From positions 62,001 through 126,000 of the forward strand of contig JAEUUC010000007.1 of the NCBI GenBank assembly GCA_016787665.1: DNA of 64,000 nucleotides, read 5' to 3'. A program made the translations under genes and the position numbers. Positions 24,726 through 33,861 of this stretch are shown piece by piece. Source of the DNA: Cyclobacteriaceae bacterium (lineage in GTDB: Bacteria > Bacteroidota > Bacteroidia > Cytophagales > Cyclobacteriaceae). Position 1 is the first letter of the stretch. The number at the start of each line of letters is the position of its first letter. The notes beneath the pieces were generated by a model, which worked only from the letters and a program-made list of their open reading frames with translations, was not told the DNA's origin and did not search any database.

Positions 24726-27095
24726 TTACTCAGTCCTCAGGCTTTTCGAGGGATTCATCATAGCCGCTTTCATGGCTTGCGTGCCCACAATCATCAGCGT
24801 AAGCAACAGGGCAAAAATGCCGACCGCCACAGGAACCCAGAATTCATAGTTGACCCGGTATTCGTACCGCATCAAAAATTGATCGACTCCCCACCAGGCC
24901 AGGGCGGAGGCGATCACGAATGCCACCAAAACCAAACGGGTAAAATCGCGGGCGATGAGGAAGATCAACCCGGCTACCGAAGCTCCAAGCACTTTCCGGA
25001 TCCCCAATTCTTTGGTGCGCTGCTCGGCCGTATAGGCCGCCAAACCTAATAAACCCAGTGCGGTAATGGCAATGGCAAGGCCGGCAAAGATGCCTGCTAC
25101 GCGACTGATCAAGTTGATGTTGGTAAACTTTTGGTTGAAGAGTTCATCGGTGAAGCGATACTCAAACGGATAGCTGGGGTTATGTTTTTTGAATACGGAT
25201 TCTACCTGCGCGAGTGCGCCCGGCAGGTCGTTGGTTGGGTTGAGCCGAATGGTGATAGTGCTCGTCCAGCCGGGAATGAAAAACATCGAGAGCGGTTGAA
25301 CTACACTGGTGGCCTCGGCCATCACCATGTCCTGCATCACACCGATGATTTCGTACGGAGTGCCACCCCATTCCAGTTTTTGTCCGATCGGGTCTTCAAA
25401 GCCGATCATTTTCCAGGCCGCCTCGTTAATCACGACTGCGGAGGAGTCGCTGGGGAAGTCGCGCGAAAAGTCACGGCCCCGTATCATCTTAACGCCCATA
25501 GTTTTGGAATAGTCATATTCCGTGGCAATAGTGCTGAAGGCTACGCGCGAGTCGGTGGGCATGCCTTGCCATTTTACTTCGTTGTTAGAAAAAATGGCCG
25601 TTACCGGACTATTACTCTTACAAACGGAGGATACGGCCCCGGTGCGCACCAGTTCTTCGCGAATGGTTTGGAAGTTGGTTTCCAGTTCTCCATTGGTCCA
25701 GATCTGGATGAGGTTCTCACGGTCGTAGCCCATGTCGCGATTCTTCACATGCATGATTTGCTGATAGACTACAATCGTTCCGATAATCAAAAAGATGGAA
25801 CACGCGAATTGCATGACGACCAATACTTTTCGGGGCGTGCTGCCGCCTTTGGCTGCATCGATCTTTCCTTTTAACACTTTTACCGGCTCAAAGCTGGAGA
25901 GGTAAAACGCAGGGTAACTGCCCGTTAACAGCCCTACGATCAGAATTAGTGCAATGGCCAACGACCACGTTACCGGGTTAGTATAATCAATGGATACGTT
26001 TTTGTCAACCAGCACATTATATGCCGGCAAGGCAAGTTCCACGAGTGCGATGGCCAGGGCAAAGGCAAGGAACGTAATCGCCAGCGATTCGCCCATAAAT
26101 TGTGCAATCAACTCGCGCCTGCGCGAGCCAATGCTCTTGCGGATGCCCACTTCCTTAGCGCGGCTTTCACTACGGGCCGTAGCCAGATTCATGAAGTTGA
26201 TGCAGGCAATCACGAGCACAAATACGGCAATGGCGGTAAACAGACGAACATAGTCAATGCGGCCGCCTGTATTTACACCTTCTTCGAAGTTGGCGTGCAG
26301 CCGCCATTTGCTCATGGGGTGAAGAAACAATTTGGCGGTAGGGGATTTTGGGTTGTTATCTTTAATGATGTTCCGAATAGCATCATTTGTTTCCGCTTCC
26401 GAGGCACCCTCACGCAGTTGTACAAATATTTGAAAACTGTTGTTGTCCCAGCTTGTCTTGGCTCTGCCCACCCATGAATTAGTGGCTTCATAAAATGAAA
26501 AAGGTAGCAGATAGTCAAACTGAAATTGCGACTGTTTTGGAAAATCCGCTATTACCCCCGTTACTTTCTGGTCGCGATGATTGTCTATGCGGATTACTTG
26601 TCCTATGGGATCAACATCCCCAAAAAATGATTTTGCTGTTGATTCGGTGATCACGATAGACGTAGGTTCATCTAACGCGTGTTGTTGATCACCTTTAATC
26701 AGCGTAAACGAAAACATTTTCAAAAAATCTTCCGATACGCTATACCCCATTTCAGTCATCTTTTTTTCTCCAACTTGCAGCAAGTTGCCTTCGCCCCAGT
26801 TCACCATGGAGATATACTCAATTTGACTCGCTTTGTCGGGCAGTACTTCTTTTAACGGATAGGGCATCGATTGCCCTGTACCGATGTGCCCCATATTCCA
26901 TTCAGAACTTTGATAGAGTTGGTAAATGCGATCGTAGTTCGTGTGAAACTTGTCGTACGCATACTCATCGGCTACCCATGCGAAAATGAGGATGGCGGAA
27001 GCGAGGCCCACGGCCAGGCCTCCGATGTTCAGCAAGGTGTACGCCTGCTTTTTAAGTAATGAGCGAAGAGCAATTTTGATGTAATGGCGAAGCAT
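24726..27095 (-). CDS. MacB/FtsX-type ABC transporter permease (first of three)
   Basis: A 789-residue paralogue and the first gene of the minus-strand permease series. The N-terminus MLRHYIKIALRSLLKKQAY aligns by eye with the starts of the other two copies. Coupling motifs are AKEVGIRKSIGSR near residue 330 and TKELGIRKVLGAS near residue 680, and the tail is NPSKSLRTE. A GTG at 27137 would add 14 residues, but the ATG at 27095 matches the paralogues. Upstream lies the Kup terminator, so the cluster must have its own promoter between about 27100 and 27160; no exact TAnnTTTG element was found there. Confidence 0.92.
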   Translation of the reverse strand: MLRHYIKIALRSLLKKQAYTLLNIGGLAVGLASAILIFAWVADEYAYDKFHTNYDRIYQLYQSSEWNMGHIGTGQSMPYPLKEVLPDKASQIEYISMVNWGEGNLLQVGEKKMTEMGYSVSEDFLKMFSFTLIKGDQQHALDEPTSIVITESTAKSFFGDVDPIGQVIRIDNHRDQKVTGVIADFPKQSQFQFDYLLPFSFYEATNSWVGRAKTSWDNNSFQIFVQLREGASEAETNDAIRNIIKDNNPKSPTAKLFLHPMSKWRLHANFEEGVNTGGRIDYVRLFTAIAVFVLVIACINFMNLATARSESRAKEVGIRKSIGSRRRELIAQFMGESLAITFLAFALAIALVELALPAYNVLVDKNVSIDYTNPVTWSLAIALILIVGLLTGSYPAFYLSSFEPVKVLKGKIDAAKGGSTPRKVLVVMQFACSIFLIIGTIVVYQQIMHVKNRDMGYDRENLIQIWTNGELETNFQTIREELVRTGAVSSVCKSNSPVTAIFSNNEVKWQGMPTDSRVAFSTIATEYDYSKTMGVKMIRGRDFSRDFPSDSSAVVINEAAWKMIGFEDPIGQKLEWGGTPYEIIGVMQDMVMAEATSVVQPLSMFFIPGWTSTITIRLNPTNDLPGALAQVESVFKKHNPSYPFEYRFTDELFNQKFTNINLISRVAGIFAGLAIAITALGLLGLAAYTAEQRTKELGIRKVLGASVAGLIFLIARDFTRLVLVAFVIASALAWWGVDQFLMRYEYRVNYEFWVPVAVGIFALLLTLMIVGTQAMKAAMMNPSKSLRTE

Positions 27096-27161
27096 AGGTA
27101 GCTTGGATTTACCATTGCTTGGCCACCATCGTGCCACACGGAAATGTGAGTTTTTCGAGGG

Positions 27162-27183
27162 AAAAAGGCAGTTTTTGCCTTTT
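27162..27183 (-). terminator. Rho-independent terminator after kup
   Basis: On the minus strand an 8-bp stem AAAAGGCA / TGCCTTTT with a 5-base loop is followed by further T residues. It lies 42 bases downstream of the kup stop and separates kup from the permease cluster. Confidence 0.8.
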
Positions 27184-27224
27184 AACTAATCATATGCGGA
27201 CAAATACGTCCGGTTTCGGGCGTT

Positions 27225-29228
27225 TTACTCGTGCCCGTGGTAACGGGCTTCTTTGGCTCGTTCGCGGTCTTCCCGCTCGCGTTTCACACGCACTTTGGCA
27301 GCCGGCCCCACCATGATGGGCACGCGCTCCACTTCCACATTGGCCAATTCAAGACCGTACATCTCCTCGGTGGACAAGCTGTGTTTTTTGATGAACCGGT
27401 AACCCTGGATGATGAGGTTGTCGAAGTTACTCACATCGCTATCCACCGAAGCCAGTGAATGCAGGATGATAAACTTAAAGTCTGCCGGCATGCTGTGCTT
27501 ACGCAGCGATTCATAATGGCTCACCAGGTCGATTTCGGCATTCTCCGCCATATCATGAAGAATGCGGTTGAAAAGCAAATTCACGCGGTGATCGGCTTTG
27601 AAGCCAAGCTTGATCCGAATAAAAAAACACTTCTTCGGAATAATTGTATCCACCGAGTACTTTGACGTATACGGGCTATCGACCGTATCTACGTGAATGA
27701 ACCAATAACAATCCGCGCGCTTGGGTCGCTTCTTAAAAATCGAGTAGATGATATTGGAGTCTATGTAGCGCTTGCTGTCGGCTACGGCCATGTACACCAG
27801 GTTGGTGGATTCTTTCGGTATGCTGGTATCCGCCTGCAGGTCTTCAATCATGGACACATAGTGCTTCAAATCGACAAACTCCGTATGGCGATCGCGCAAC
27901 TTCCGCGCGCGTAACAAAATAAACATCATCAGAAAGAAGGAGAACGCAATGGTGAACGAAACCCAGCCTCCGTGGGTGAACTTGCTCAGATTGGATACCA
28001 GGAATGCGCCTTCAATGGAGAAAAACACCAGCGCCAAACCGGTTGTTCGAATGGTTGATTTCTTGTTGGTCGAAAAATAGTAGACCAGCAACGAGGTGGT
28101 CATCAGCATATCAAATGTGATGGCTAAGCCGTAGGCTGCCTGCATATCATCCGAACTTCTGAAGTAGAGTACAATGAAAATGCTACCCAACATCAGTATC
28201 CAGTTGATACGGGGTAGGTAGATCTGGCCGCGAATCTGGCTGGGGTAACGTACCTTGGTGCTCGGCCAAAGTTTTAGCTTCATCGCCTCGTTCACCAACG
28301 TAAACGTACCCGAAATCAATGCCTGGCTTGCAATGATGGTGGCGCAGGTGGCGATCACCACACCGATGAAACGCAAGTACGGTGGTATGATTTCAAAAAA
28401 AGGAATCACTCCGTTTAGTGTTTCGCCTTGATGCTCCAATAACCAGGCGCCCTGTCCAAAGTAGCTGAGCAGCAAGCAGATTTTAACGAAAACCCAGCCT
28501 ACGCGGATGTTGGATTTGCCGCAATGACCCAGGTCGGAATACATAGCTTCTGCACCCGTAGTACACAGGAAAATGGCACCCAGCAGCCAAAAGCCACCCG
28601 GGTATTTCGTGAGGAGGTCAACCGCATACATGGGATTGACCGCTCGCAGCACACCGAGGTTACCGGCCAGGTGAATGGCACCGATCGTGCCAATAAAGCT
28701 GAACCACACCAACATCACCGGACCGAATGTGCGGCCCACTACACTGCTTCCAAACTGTTGAAAGACAAAAAGAATTAGCAGGATGATAATGACAATCGAA
28801 ATAATGACGGATTCCGAGATATCCGGATTGAGCGATTGCAAACCTTCGATTGCGGAGGTTACACTAATGGCCGGGGTAATAAATCCATCGGCAATCAGTG
28901 TGCAACACCCAATCATGGCCGGAAAGATCACCCACGTGGCCTTATACCGCCTGACTAGTGCATACAAGGCAAAAATCCCGCCTTCACCCTTATTGTCCGC
29001 GTTTAGCGCCAGGTAAACGTATTTGATCGTGGTGATGATCGTCAATGTCCAAAACACGGAGGAGAGTGCTCCGAGGATCAGGTCTTCGGTTATGGTGTTG
29101 TTTCCAACAATGAAGCGGAGTGTGTAAATGGGAGAGGTCCCGATGTCACCATAAATAATGCCGAGCGCAACGAGCATGCCGGCTGCACTTAGCGCGTGAT
29201 GGTGTCCGTTGATTTTTTTCTCGTCCAT
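27225..29228 (-). CDS. kup: Kup-type potassium uptake protein
   Basis: Proton-coupled potassium importer of the inner membrane. The 667-residue protein begins its membrane part with GIIYGDIGTSPIYTLR near residue 22, the defining Kup motif, and has about twelve spans up to residue 440, followed by a long cytoplasmic domain of about 220 residues, as in other family members. The C-terminus is charged and ends YHGHE. The ATG lies 5 bases after the stop of the NDH-2 gene, so the two form one transcription unit. A terminator follows at 27162-27183. Confidence 0.95.
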   Translation of the reverse strand: MDEKKINGHHHALSAAGMLVALGIIYGDIGTSPIYTLRFIVGNNTITEDLILGALSSVFWTLTIITTIKYVYLALNADNKGEGGIFALYALVRRYKATWVIFPAMIGCCTLIADGFITPAISVTSAIEGLQSLNPDISESVIISIVIIILLILFVFQQFGSSVVGRTFGPVMLVWFSFIGTIGAIHLAGNLGVLRAVNPMYAVDLLTKYPGGFWLLGAIFLCTTGAEAMYSDLGHCGKSNIRVGWVFVKICLLLSYFGQGAWLLEHQGETLNGVIPFFEIIPPYLRFIGVVIATCATIIASQALISGTFTLVNEAMKLKLWPSTKVRYPSQIRGQIYLPRINWILMLGSIFIVLYFRSSDDMQAAYGLAITFDMLMTTSLLVYYFSTNKKSTIRTTGLALVFFSIEGAFLVSNLSKFTHGGWVSFTIAFSFFLMMFILLRARKLRDRHTEFVDLKHYVSMIEDLQADTSIPKESTNLVYMAVADSKRYIDSNIIYSIFKKRPKRADCYWFIHVDTVDSPYTSKYSVDTIIPKKCFFIRIKLGFKADHRVNLLFNRILHDMAENAEIDLVSHYESLRKHSMPADFKFIILHSLASVDSDVSNFDNLIIQGYRFIKKHSLSTEEMYGLELANVEVERVPIMVGPAAKVRVKREREDRERAKEARYHGHE

Positions 29229-29233
29229 ACCCG

Positions 29234-30559
29234 TTAATGGGGTTTTGTTTCCTCAGGTGAAAATTTTTCCTCGTTCCGGCCGATAATCAGGCGATTGCTT
29301 CGGTCGTAGGTGAGGTAGCTCCACATCCAGCTAAAAAACGTGAACACGCGGTTCTTCCAGCCCACGATCGCCATCAGGTGTACAAACATCCAGACATACC
29401 ACGCAAAGAAACCCTGAAAGCGAATTTTTCCCATGTCAACAACCGCCTTGTTGCGGCCTACGGTCGCCATTGAACCTTTATCGAAATACCGGAATGGCTT
29501 GAGAGGCGAGCCCGAGATCAGGTTACGAATGTTTTTGGCTACCAACCGGCCTTGCTGTTGTGCAGGGGGCGCCATTTGCGGATGCCCCTTCGGGAATTTT
29601 TCATCGCCCTCCATCAACGCCACATCACCAATGGCAAAAATGTTGTCGTATCCTTTTACCCGGCTGAACTCATCCACCAGAAGGCGATTGCCTCGCGTGA
29701 TGACGTCCGGCTTAAAGCCGCTGATCGGATTGCCCTTGATTCCGGCCGCCCAAATGAGCGTGCGGGAAATCAGTTTTTCGCCAGAACTCAGATTTACCTC
29801 GTATCCATCATACGATTTCACCGCGGTATTCAGATGGACTTTAACGCCCATCTCGTTCAGAAAATCCAGCGCCTTCTGTGACGCCTGTTCACTCATGCCA
29901 TTCAGCAGGCGGGGTGAAGCTTCCACGAGATGAATATCCATCTCCCGCATGTCGAGTTCTTTGTAATCTTTCGGGAAAACGTTTTTCTTCAATTCGGTCA
30001 ACGCGCCTGCCAGTTCCACACCGGTGGGCCCGCCCCCCACGATAACAAAGTCCATGAGGCTGTTCATCACTTCCTCCTCTTCGGTGAGCAGGGCGTATTC
30101 TAGCTGACGAATGATTTTATTGCGAAGTTTTGTGGCGTCTACAATGTTTTTCATGTAGGCGGCATGCTTTTCCACTTCGGTAAGTCCGTAGAAATTGGTT
30201 ACCGCACCCGTAGCGATGACGAGGTAGTCATATTTTACCCCCCCGATACTGGTTTCAATGAAGTTTTCTTCGGGGCGGATGTTCTTTACCTCACCCAGCC
30301 GGAAATAAAAATCGTTTTGCCGCGAAAACAATTTACGAAAGGGTGCTACAATAGTGTTGGTTTCAAGGCCTGAGGTGGCTACCTGGTACAACAGGGGTTG
30401 AAAAGTATGATGATTGTACTTGTCAAAAAGCACAACCTGGGCTTTCGCACCGTTCATTCCTTTGATCACCTCCAACCCACCAAATCCTCCGCCAATAACG
30501 ATGACGCGGGGTTTGCCCAGGTCTGCGATACGCGTGCGCGTAGTGATTAATTTGGGCAT
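29234..30559 (-). CDS. Type II NADH dehydrogenase (NDH-2)
   Basis: A single-subunit flavoprotein that oxidises NADH and reduces quinone at the inner membrane without pumping ions. The 441-residue protein has two Rossmann motifs: VIVIGGGFGG (residues 19-28, FAD) and FVIVGGGPTGVELAG (about 168, NADH), plus FAIGDVALM near residue 305, which closes the FAD site. The hydrophobic C-terminal region (about 375-425, FFAWYVWMFVHLMAIVGW) fits membrane attachment. A related annotation would be a ferredoxin- or thioredoxin-type oxidoreductase, but length and the C-terminus favour NDH-2. It is directly followed by kup. Confidence 0.92.
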   Translation of the reverse strand: MPKLITTRTRIADLGKPRVIVIGGGFGGLEVIKGMNGAKAQVVLFDKYNHHTFQPLLYQVATSGLETNTIVAPFRKLFSRQNDFYFRLGEVKNIRPEENFIETSIGGVKYDYLVIATGAVTNFYGLTEVEKHAAYMKNIVDATKLRNKIIRQLEYALLTEEEEVMNSLMDFVIVGGGPTGVELAGALTELKKNVFPKDYKELDMREMDIHLVEASPRLLNGMSEQASQKALDFLNEMGVKVHLNTAVKSYDGYEVNLSSGEKLISRTLIWAAGIKGNPISGFKPDVITRGNRLLVDEFSRVKGYDNIFAIGDVALMEGDEKFPKGHPQMAPPAQQQGRLVAKNIRNLISGSPLKPFRYFDKGSMATVGRNKAVVDMGKIRFQGFFAWYVWMFVHLMAIVGWKNRVFTFFSWMWSYLTYDRSNRLIIGRNEEKFSPEETKPH

Positions 30560-30589
30560 TTAATCTGAAATTCTGACCAAAAACGGGGT

Positions 30590-30597
30590 CAAATGTA
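30590..30597 (-). promoter_or_regulatory. -7 element TACATTTG of the NDH-2/kup operon
   Basis: Exact TAnnTTTG match on the minus strand, 30 bases upstream of the NDH-2 ATG at 30559. Together with the element at 30669 on the other strand it makes this a divergent promoter region. Confidence 0.5.
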
Positions 30598-30668
30598 CAG
30601 GTTAACGAAGGATTTCCGGTTTCCCCGAAAAAATAAATTAAAGCCCTCAACGATAGGGGCAAACCCAG

Positions 30669-30676
30669 TATTTTTG
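30669..30676 (+). promoter_or_regulatory. -7 element TATTTTTG of the coiled-coil lipoprotein gene
   Basis: Exact TAnnTTTG match, 22 bases before the ATG at 30699. Confidence 0.5.
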
Positions 30677-30698
30677 CGTCCAACTAACTAATACCTGT

Positions 30699-31448
30699 AT
30701 GTTAACACGATTCATCAGTATCATTTCAATAGCCGCTTTGTTTGCCAGCTGCGATGGTGGCGAAAAAGCCAAAATGCAGGCCGAACTTGACTCGCTTCGC
30801 CTGGTGGCCACCGAAGGCCAGCAAGTGGCGCAAACGTTGGCAGAGGTAGGCACTTTGATGGACTCCATTGATGCCAATCGTCAGTTGCTGCGCGTCAACA
30901 TGGTGGAAGGAACGACCTACTCGGACTACACCGCGCGGATGAAGGACATCAACAACTATGTTAAGCAGAGCCAGCAAAAAGTTGAAGAACTTGAGAAAGC
31001 ACTGAAAAAATCAAAGGGCAATGCCAATGCCTACGCAGCTACGATCAAGAAATTGAAAGCGGATTTGGAAGCCCGCAACGAAGAGCTGGCCAAAATGCAG
31101 GCGCTGGCGGATCAGTTGAAAAACGAAAACCAGAACCTGATTACGACCGTGGGTTTGCAGGAAGCTGAATTGAATGACAAGGAAGCGCAGATTCAAGCCA
31201 AGACACAGGAGCTGGCCCTCATTGAGGCCCGCATTCAGGAGTTGATGGTTCAAAGCAAGATGAGCGAAGCGGATTCCTACTTTGCCCGTGCGCAGGCTGT
31301 GGAGGAAGCGGCCAACCGTACCAAACTGGCGCCCCGGAAGAAGAAAGACACGCTGAAGGAGGCCCTGGAGTTGTATAAGAAGTCGCTCTCGCTGGGCAAA
31401 ACAGAAGCTCAGGCCAAGATTGATGAATTGGAGAAAAAAGTGAAGTGA
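30699..31448 (+). CDS. Coiled-coil lipoprotein of unknown function
   Basis: A 249-residue protein with the lipoprotein signal MLTRFISIISIAALFASC (Cys18), then almost uninterrupted charged heptads from about residue 25 to 190 (e.g. KVEELEKALKKSKG, RNEELAKMQALADQLKNENQN). The C-terminal 55 residues (DSYFARAQAVEEAANR ... ALELYKKSLSLGK) look like a TPR-type helical pair. It probably extends as a rod in the periplasm. Proteins of this style are frequent in Bacteroidota; no function is assigned. It is divergent from NDH-2 and is followed by a hairpin at 31467-31527. Confidence 0.8.
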   Translation: MLTRFISIISIAALFASCDGGEKAKMQAELDSLRLVATEGQQVAQTLAEVGTLMDSIDANRQLLRVNMVEGTTYSDYTARMKDINNYVKQSQQKVEELEKALKKSKGNANAYAATIKKLKADLEARNEELAKMQALADQLKNENQNLITTVGLQEAELNDKEAQIQAKTQELALIEARIQELMVQSKMSEADSYFARAQAVEEAANRTKLAPRKKKDTLKEALELYKKSLSLGKTEAQAKIDELEKKVK

Positions 31449-31466
31449 TATAACGGATAGAAAAGG

Positions 31467-31537
31467 GCTGCCTCCGGCTTTTGGTCACCGGGCACATGGT
31501 GCAAGGCGACTGAAAAACGGAGGCAGCTTCTTTTTTT
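31467..31537 (+). terminator. Terminator-like hairpin with 41-base loop, overlapping the next promoter
   Basis: GCTGCCTCCG (31467-31476) pairs perfectly with CGGAGGCAGC (31518-31527), followed by TTCTTTTTTT. The loop can form a smaller CACC/GGTG stem. It lies just after the coiled-coil lipoprotein, and its T-run merges into the TATCTTTG element of the following gene. Confidence 0.65.
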
Positions 31538-31544
31538 ATCTTTG
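31537..31544 (+). promoter_or_regulatory. -7 element TATCTTTG of the CNNM-family gene
   Basis: Exact TAnnTTTG match ending 8 bases before the ATG at 31553, so the mRNA leader would be only a few bases long. Confidence 0.55.
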
Positions 31545-31552
31545 CAAGTCTT

Positions 31553-32845
31553 ATGGCGTTCGATATTTTCCTGACCATCTTCCTGGTCCTTCTTAACGGT
31601 TTTTTTGTGGCGGCTGAGTTTGCGATCGTAAAAGTTCGCTCATCCCAGATCGCACTGAAGGAAGGCACCATGCGGAAGCGGGCTGCACAGGTGATAATCA
31701 ATAACTTAGACGGCTTTCTGGCCGCTACCCAGTTGGGTATTACACTTGCCAGTCTTGGCCTGGGTTGGATTGGCGAAGATGTCATGAGCAAACTGGTGCT
31801 CAATCTGGTCAACGCTCTGGGGTTTGAAATGACCGAGCAACTGGCCCACAACATTGCCTTGCCCACCGCTTTTTTTCTGATCACGGTTATGCACATCGTC
31901 TTTGGCGAGTTAGCGCCCAAGTCACTGGCGATTCGGTTCCCCACTCAAACCACGCTGTCGGTGTCCGTTCCGTTGCGGGTGTTCTATTTTGTGTTTCGTC
32001 CCTTCATTCGGTTACTCAACGGCTTTGCCAACCTTATTCTCCGCTTGTTCGGCATTGCGCCTGTGAGCGAACATGAAATCCACAGCGAGGAAGAGTTGAA
32101 GTTGATTATTGCCGAAAGCGAAGAGGGCGGGGCCATTGAAAGTTCGGAGCGTGAACTGATTCAGAATGTGTTTGACTTTGATAATCGCATCGTCAAACAA
32201 ATCATGGTGCCCCGGGCCAAGATCTCGGGCATCAGCATGCACGCCTCACTGGAAGATGCCTTACAAATTGTTTTTCGCGAGGGCTACTCCCGGTACCCGT
32301 TGTTTGATAAAAGCCTGGATGATATCACCGGCATTGTGCATACCAAAGATTTGGTTCAAAACTTTATTCAGAAAACCGGAAAGACGCTGGCGGAAAGTGG
32401 ACAAAAACCCTTCTATGTAACTGAGAACAAGCCCATTGATCAGTTGCTGCGCGAGCTTCAGAAGAAAAAAGTACAGATGGCCATTGTGGTGAGCGAGTAT
32501 GGCGACACGATGGGTATCGTAACGCTGGAGGATATTCTGGAGGAACTGGTCGGTGAGATTCAGGACGAACACGACCAGGAGGCACAAATCGTGACCCGAT
32601 CAGGCAACGTGTTTACGGCAATCGCCACGTCACCGCTGCACGACATCAACAAGGTATTGGACGAGCCTTTTACCGAAAGCGAAGAATACGAGACATTGGC
32701 CGGGCTTTTGATCCAACACAAGCCATTTGATATCCGCGAAGGCGATGAACTTACGGTAGAGGGTTACCAGGTGAAAGTGATCAAGATGCGGAAAAACCTG
32801 CCGGAGCTGGTCGAACTGCGCCTTATCGAATCCCCCAAGAAATAG
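31553..32845 (+). CDS. CNNM/CorC-family membrane protein (DUF21-CBS-CorC)
   Basis: A 430-residue inner-membrane protein of the hemolysin-C/CorC/CNNM family, whose members export or regulate magnesium and cobalt. Domains in order: a DUF21 membrane domain with about three to four spans (1-190; GFFVAAEFAIVKVRSSQ at residue 16), two CBS domains (about 210-330; VPRAKISGI and YSRYPLFDKSLDDITGIVHTKDL), and a CorC_HlyC domain (about 345-425). The last CBS part, MGIVTLEDILEELVGEIQDEHD, is strongly conserved in the family. It is convergent with the CaCA antiporter gene, leaving only 2 bases between the stops. Confidence 0.93.
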   Translation: MAFDIFLTIFLVLLNGFFVAAEFAIVKVRSSQIALKEGTMRKRAAQVIINNLDGFLAATQLGITLASLGLGWIGEDVMSKLVLNLVNALGFEMTEQLAHNIALPTAFFLITVMHIVFGELAPKSLAIRFPTQTTLSVSVPLRVFYFVFRPFIRLLNGFANLILRLFGIAPVSEHEIHSEEELKLIIAESEEGGAIESSERELIQNVFDFDNRIVKQIMVPRAKISGISMHASLEDALQIVFREGYSRYPLFDKSLDDITGIVHTKDLVQNFIQKTGKTLAESGQKPFYVTENKPIDQLLRELQKKKVQMAIVVSEYGDTMGIVTLEDILEELVGEIQDEHDQEAQIVTRSGNVFTAIATSPLHDINKVLDEPFTESEEYETLAGLLIQHKPFDIREGDELTVEGYQVKVIKMRKNLPELVELRLIESPKK

Positions 32846-32847
32846 TA

Positions 32848-33834
32848 CTACTCCAGTGACATCAGGTACACCGTGTACGTGATGTATCCACCGAGGAAGA
32901 GGAAAGCTTCCCAGCGGTCGAGTTTGCGCGTATTGAGCGTAAACATGAAAATCATCAGCACGACTGTAGACCCCAACAAGACGTACATATCGAAATTCAA
33001 TGCCGGGTTGTACCCGATCGGGCTGATGGTACCGGTAACGCCCAGAATAAAGAAGATGTTGAATATGTTTGAGCCCACCACGTTGCCGATCGCGATGTCG
33101 GTATTCTTCTTGTATGCGGCAACTGCCGAAGTGGCTAACTCGGGCAACGAGGTGCCAGCGGCCAGAATGGTTAGGCCAATGATCTTTTCGCTGAGGCCAT
33201 AATGATGCGCGATGGTAATGGCGCTATTCACCACCGTGGTACCACCGCCCACAAGCATGGCCAGGCCAAATATCACCATCCCAATCGCCATTCCCATCGG
33301 ATAAATCTTGATCTGTTCTCCCTCATCCAGGTCAGTCGTCTGCTTCATGGTACGATAGATGTAGGCAAGGAAGGCGACAAAGAACACCAAAAGGATGATG
33401 GCGTCCAGGCGGCTCAGAAGGTTCATTTCTCCGCCAAAAAGAAGCACATCGTTGACCAAAACGAATAATATTAAAGCGGCCACGATCGAGAGGGGTACTT
33501 CATATTTTACTGTGTTGCGCTGAACAACAAGAGGGTAAATCAAACCGGCAATGCCCAAAATAAACAGCAGGTTAAAGTTGTTGCTCCCGATAACGTTTCC
33601 AAACGAGGCATCATTTTTTCCATTTAACGCTGACAACAAACTCACAATCAGCTCCGGCATGGAGGTTCCGAAAGCCACCACGGTAAGGCCAATGGCCAGG
33701 TTTGAGATCCCATATTTCTTGGCAGCCGAAGATGCCCCGCCCACCAGGAAATCGGCCCCTTTGATCAGGATTGCAAAACCAATAATAAGATCGATGAAAC
33801 TGAAGGCAAGACCATCAAAGAAGTACGAGAGCAT
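32848..33834 (-). CDS. Calcium/sodium antiporter (CaCA family, YrbG-like)
   Basis: A 328-residue protein with about ten spans and the two inverted alpha-repeats that form the ion site: FGTSMPELIVSLLSA ... GNVIGSNNFN in the first half and AGTSLPELATSAVAA ... GNVVGSNIFN in the second. Family members exchange calcium (or potassium/calcium) for sodium or protons. It is the last gene of a minus-strand unit mscS-corA-antiporter, with a 27-base gap from corA. Confidence 0.94.
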   Translation of the reverse strand: MLSYFFDGLAFSFIDLIIGFAILIKGADFLVGGASSAAKKYGISNLAIGLTVVAFGTSMPELIVSLLSALNGKNDASFGNVIGSNNFNLLFILGIAGLIYPLVVQRNTVKYEVPLSIVAALILFVLVNDVLLFGGEMNLLSRLDAIILLVFFVAFLAYIYRTMKQTTDLDEGEQIKIYPMGMAIGMVIFGLAMLVGGGTTVVNSAITIAHHYGLSEKIIGLTILAAGTSLPELATSAVAAYKKNTDIAIGNVVGSNIFNIFFILGVTGTISPIGYNPALNFDMYVLLGSTVVLMIFMFTLNTRKLDRWEAFLFLGGYITYTVYLMSLE

Positions 33835-33861
33835 GTAGGTAGGTATTTGGGAACCCGAAAG

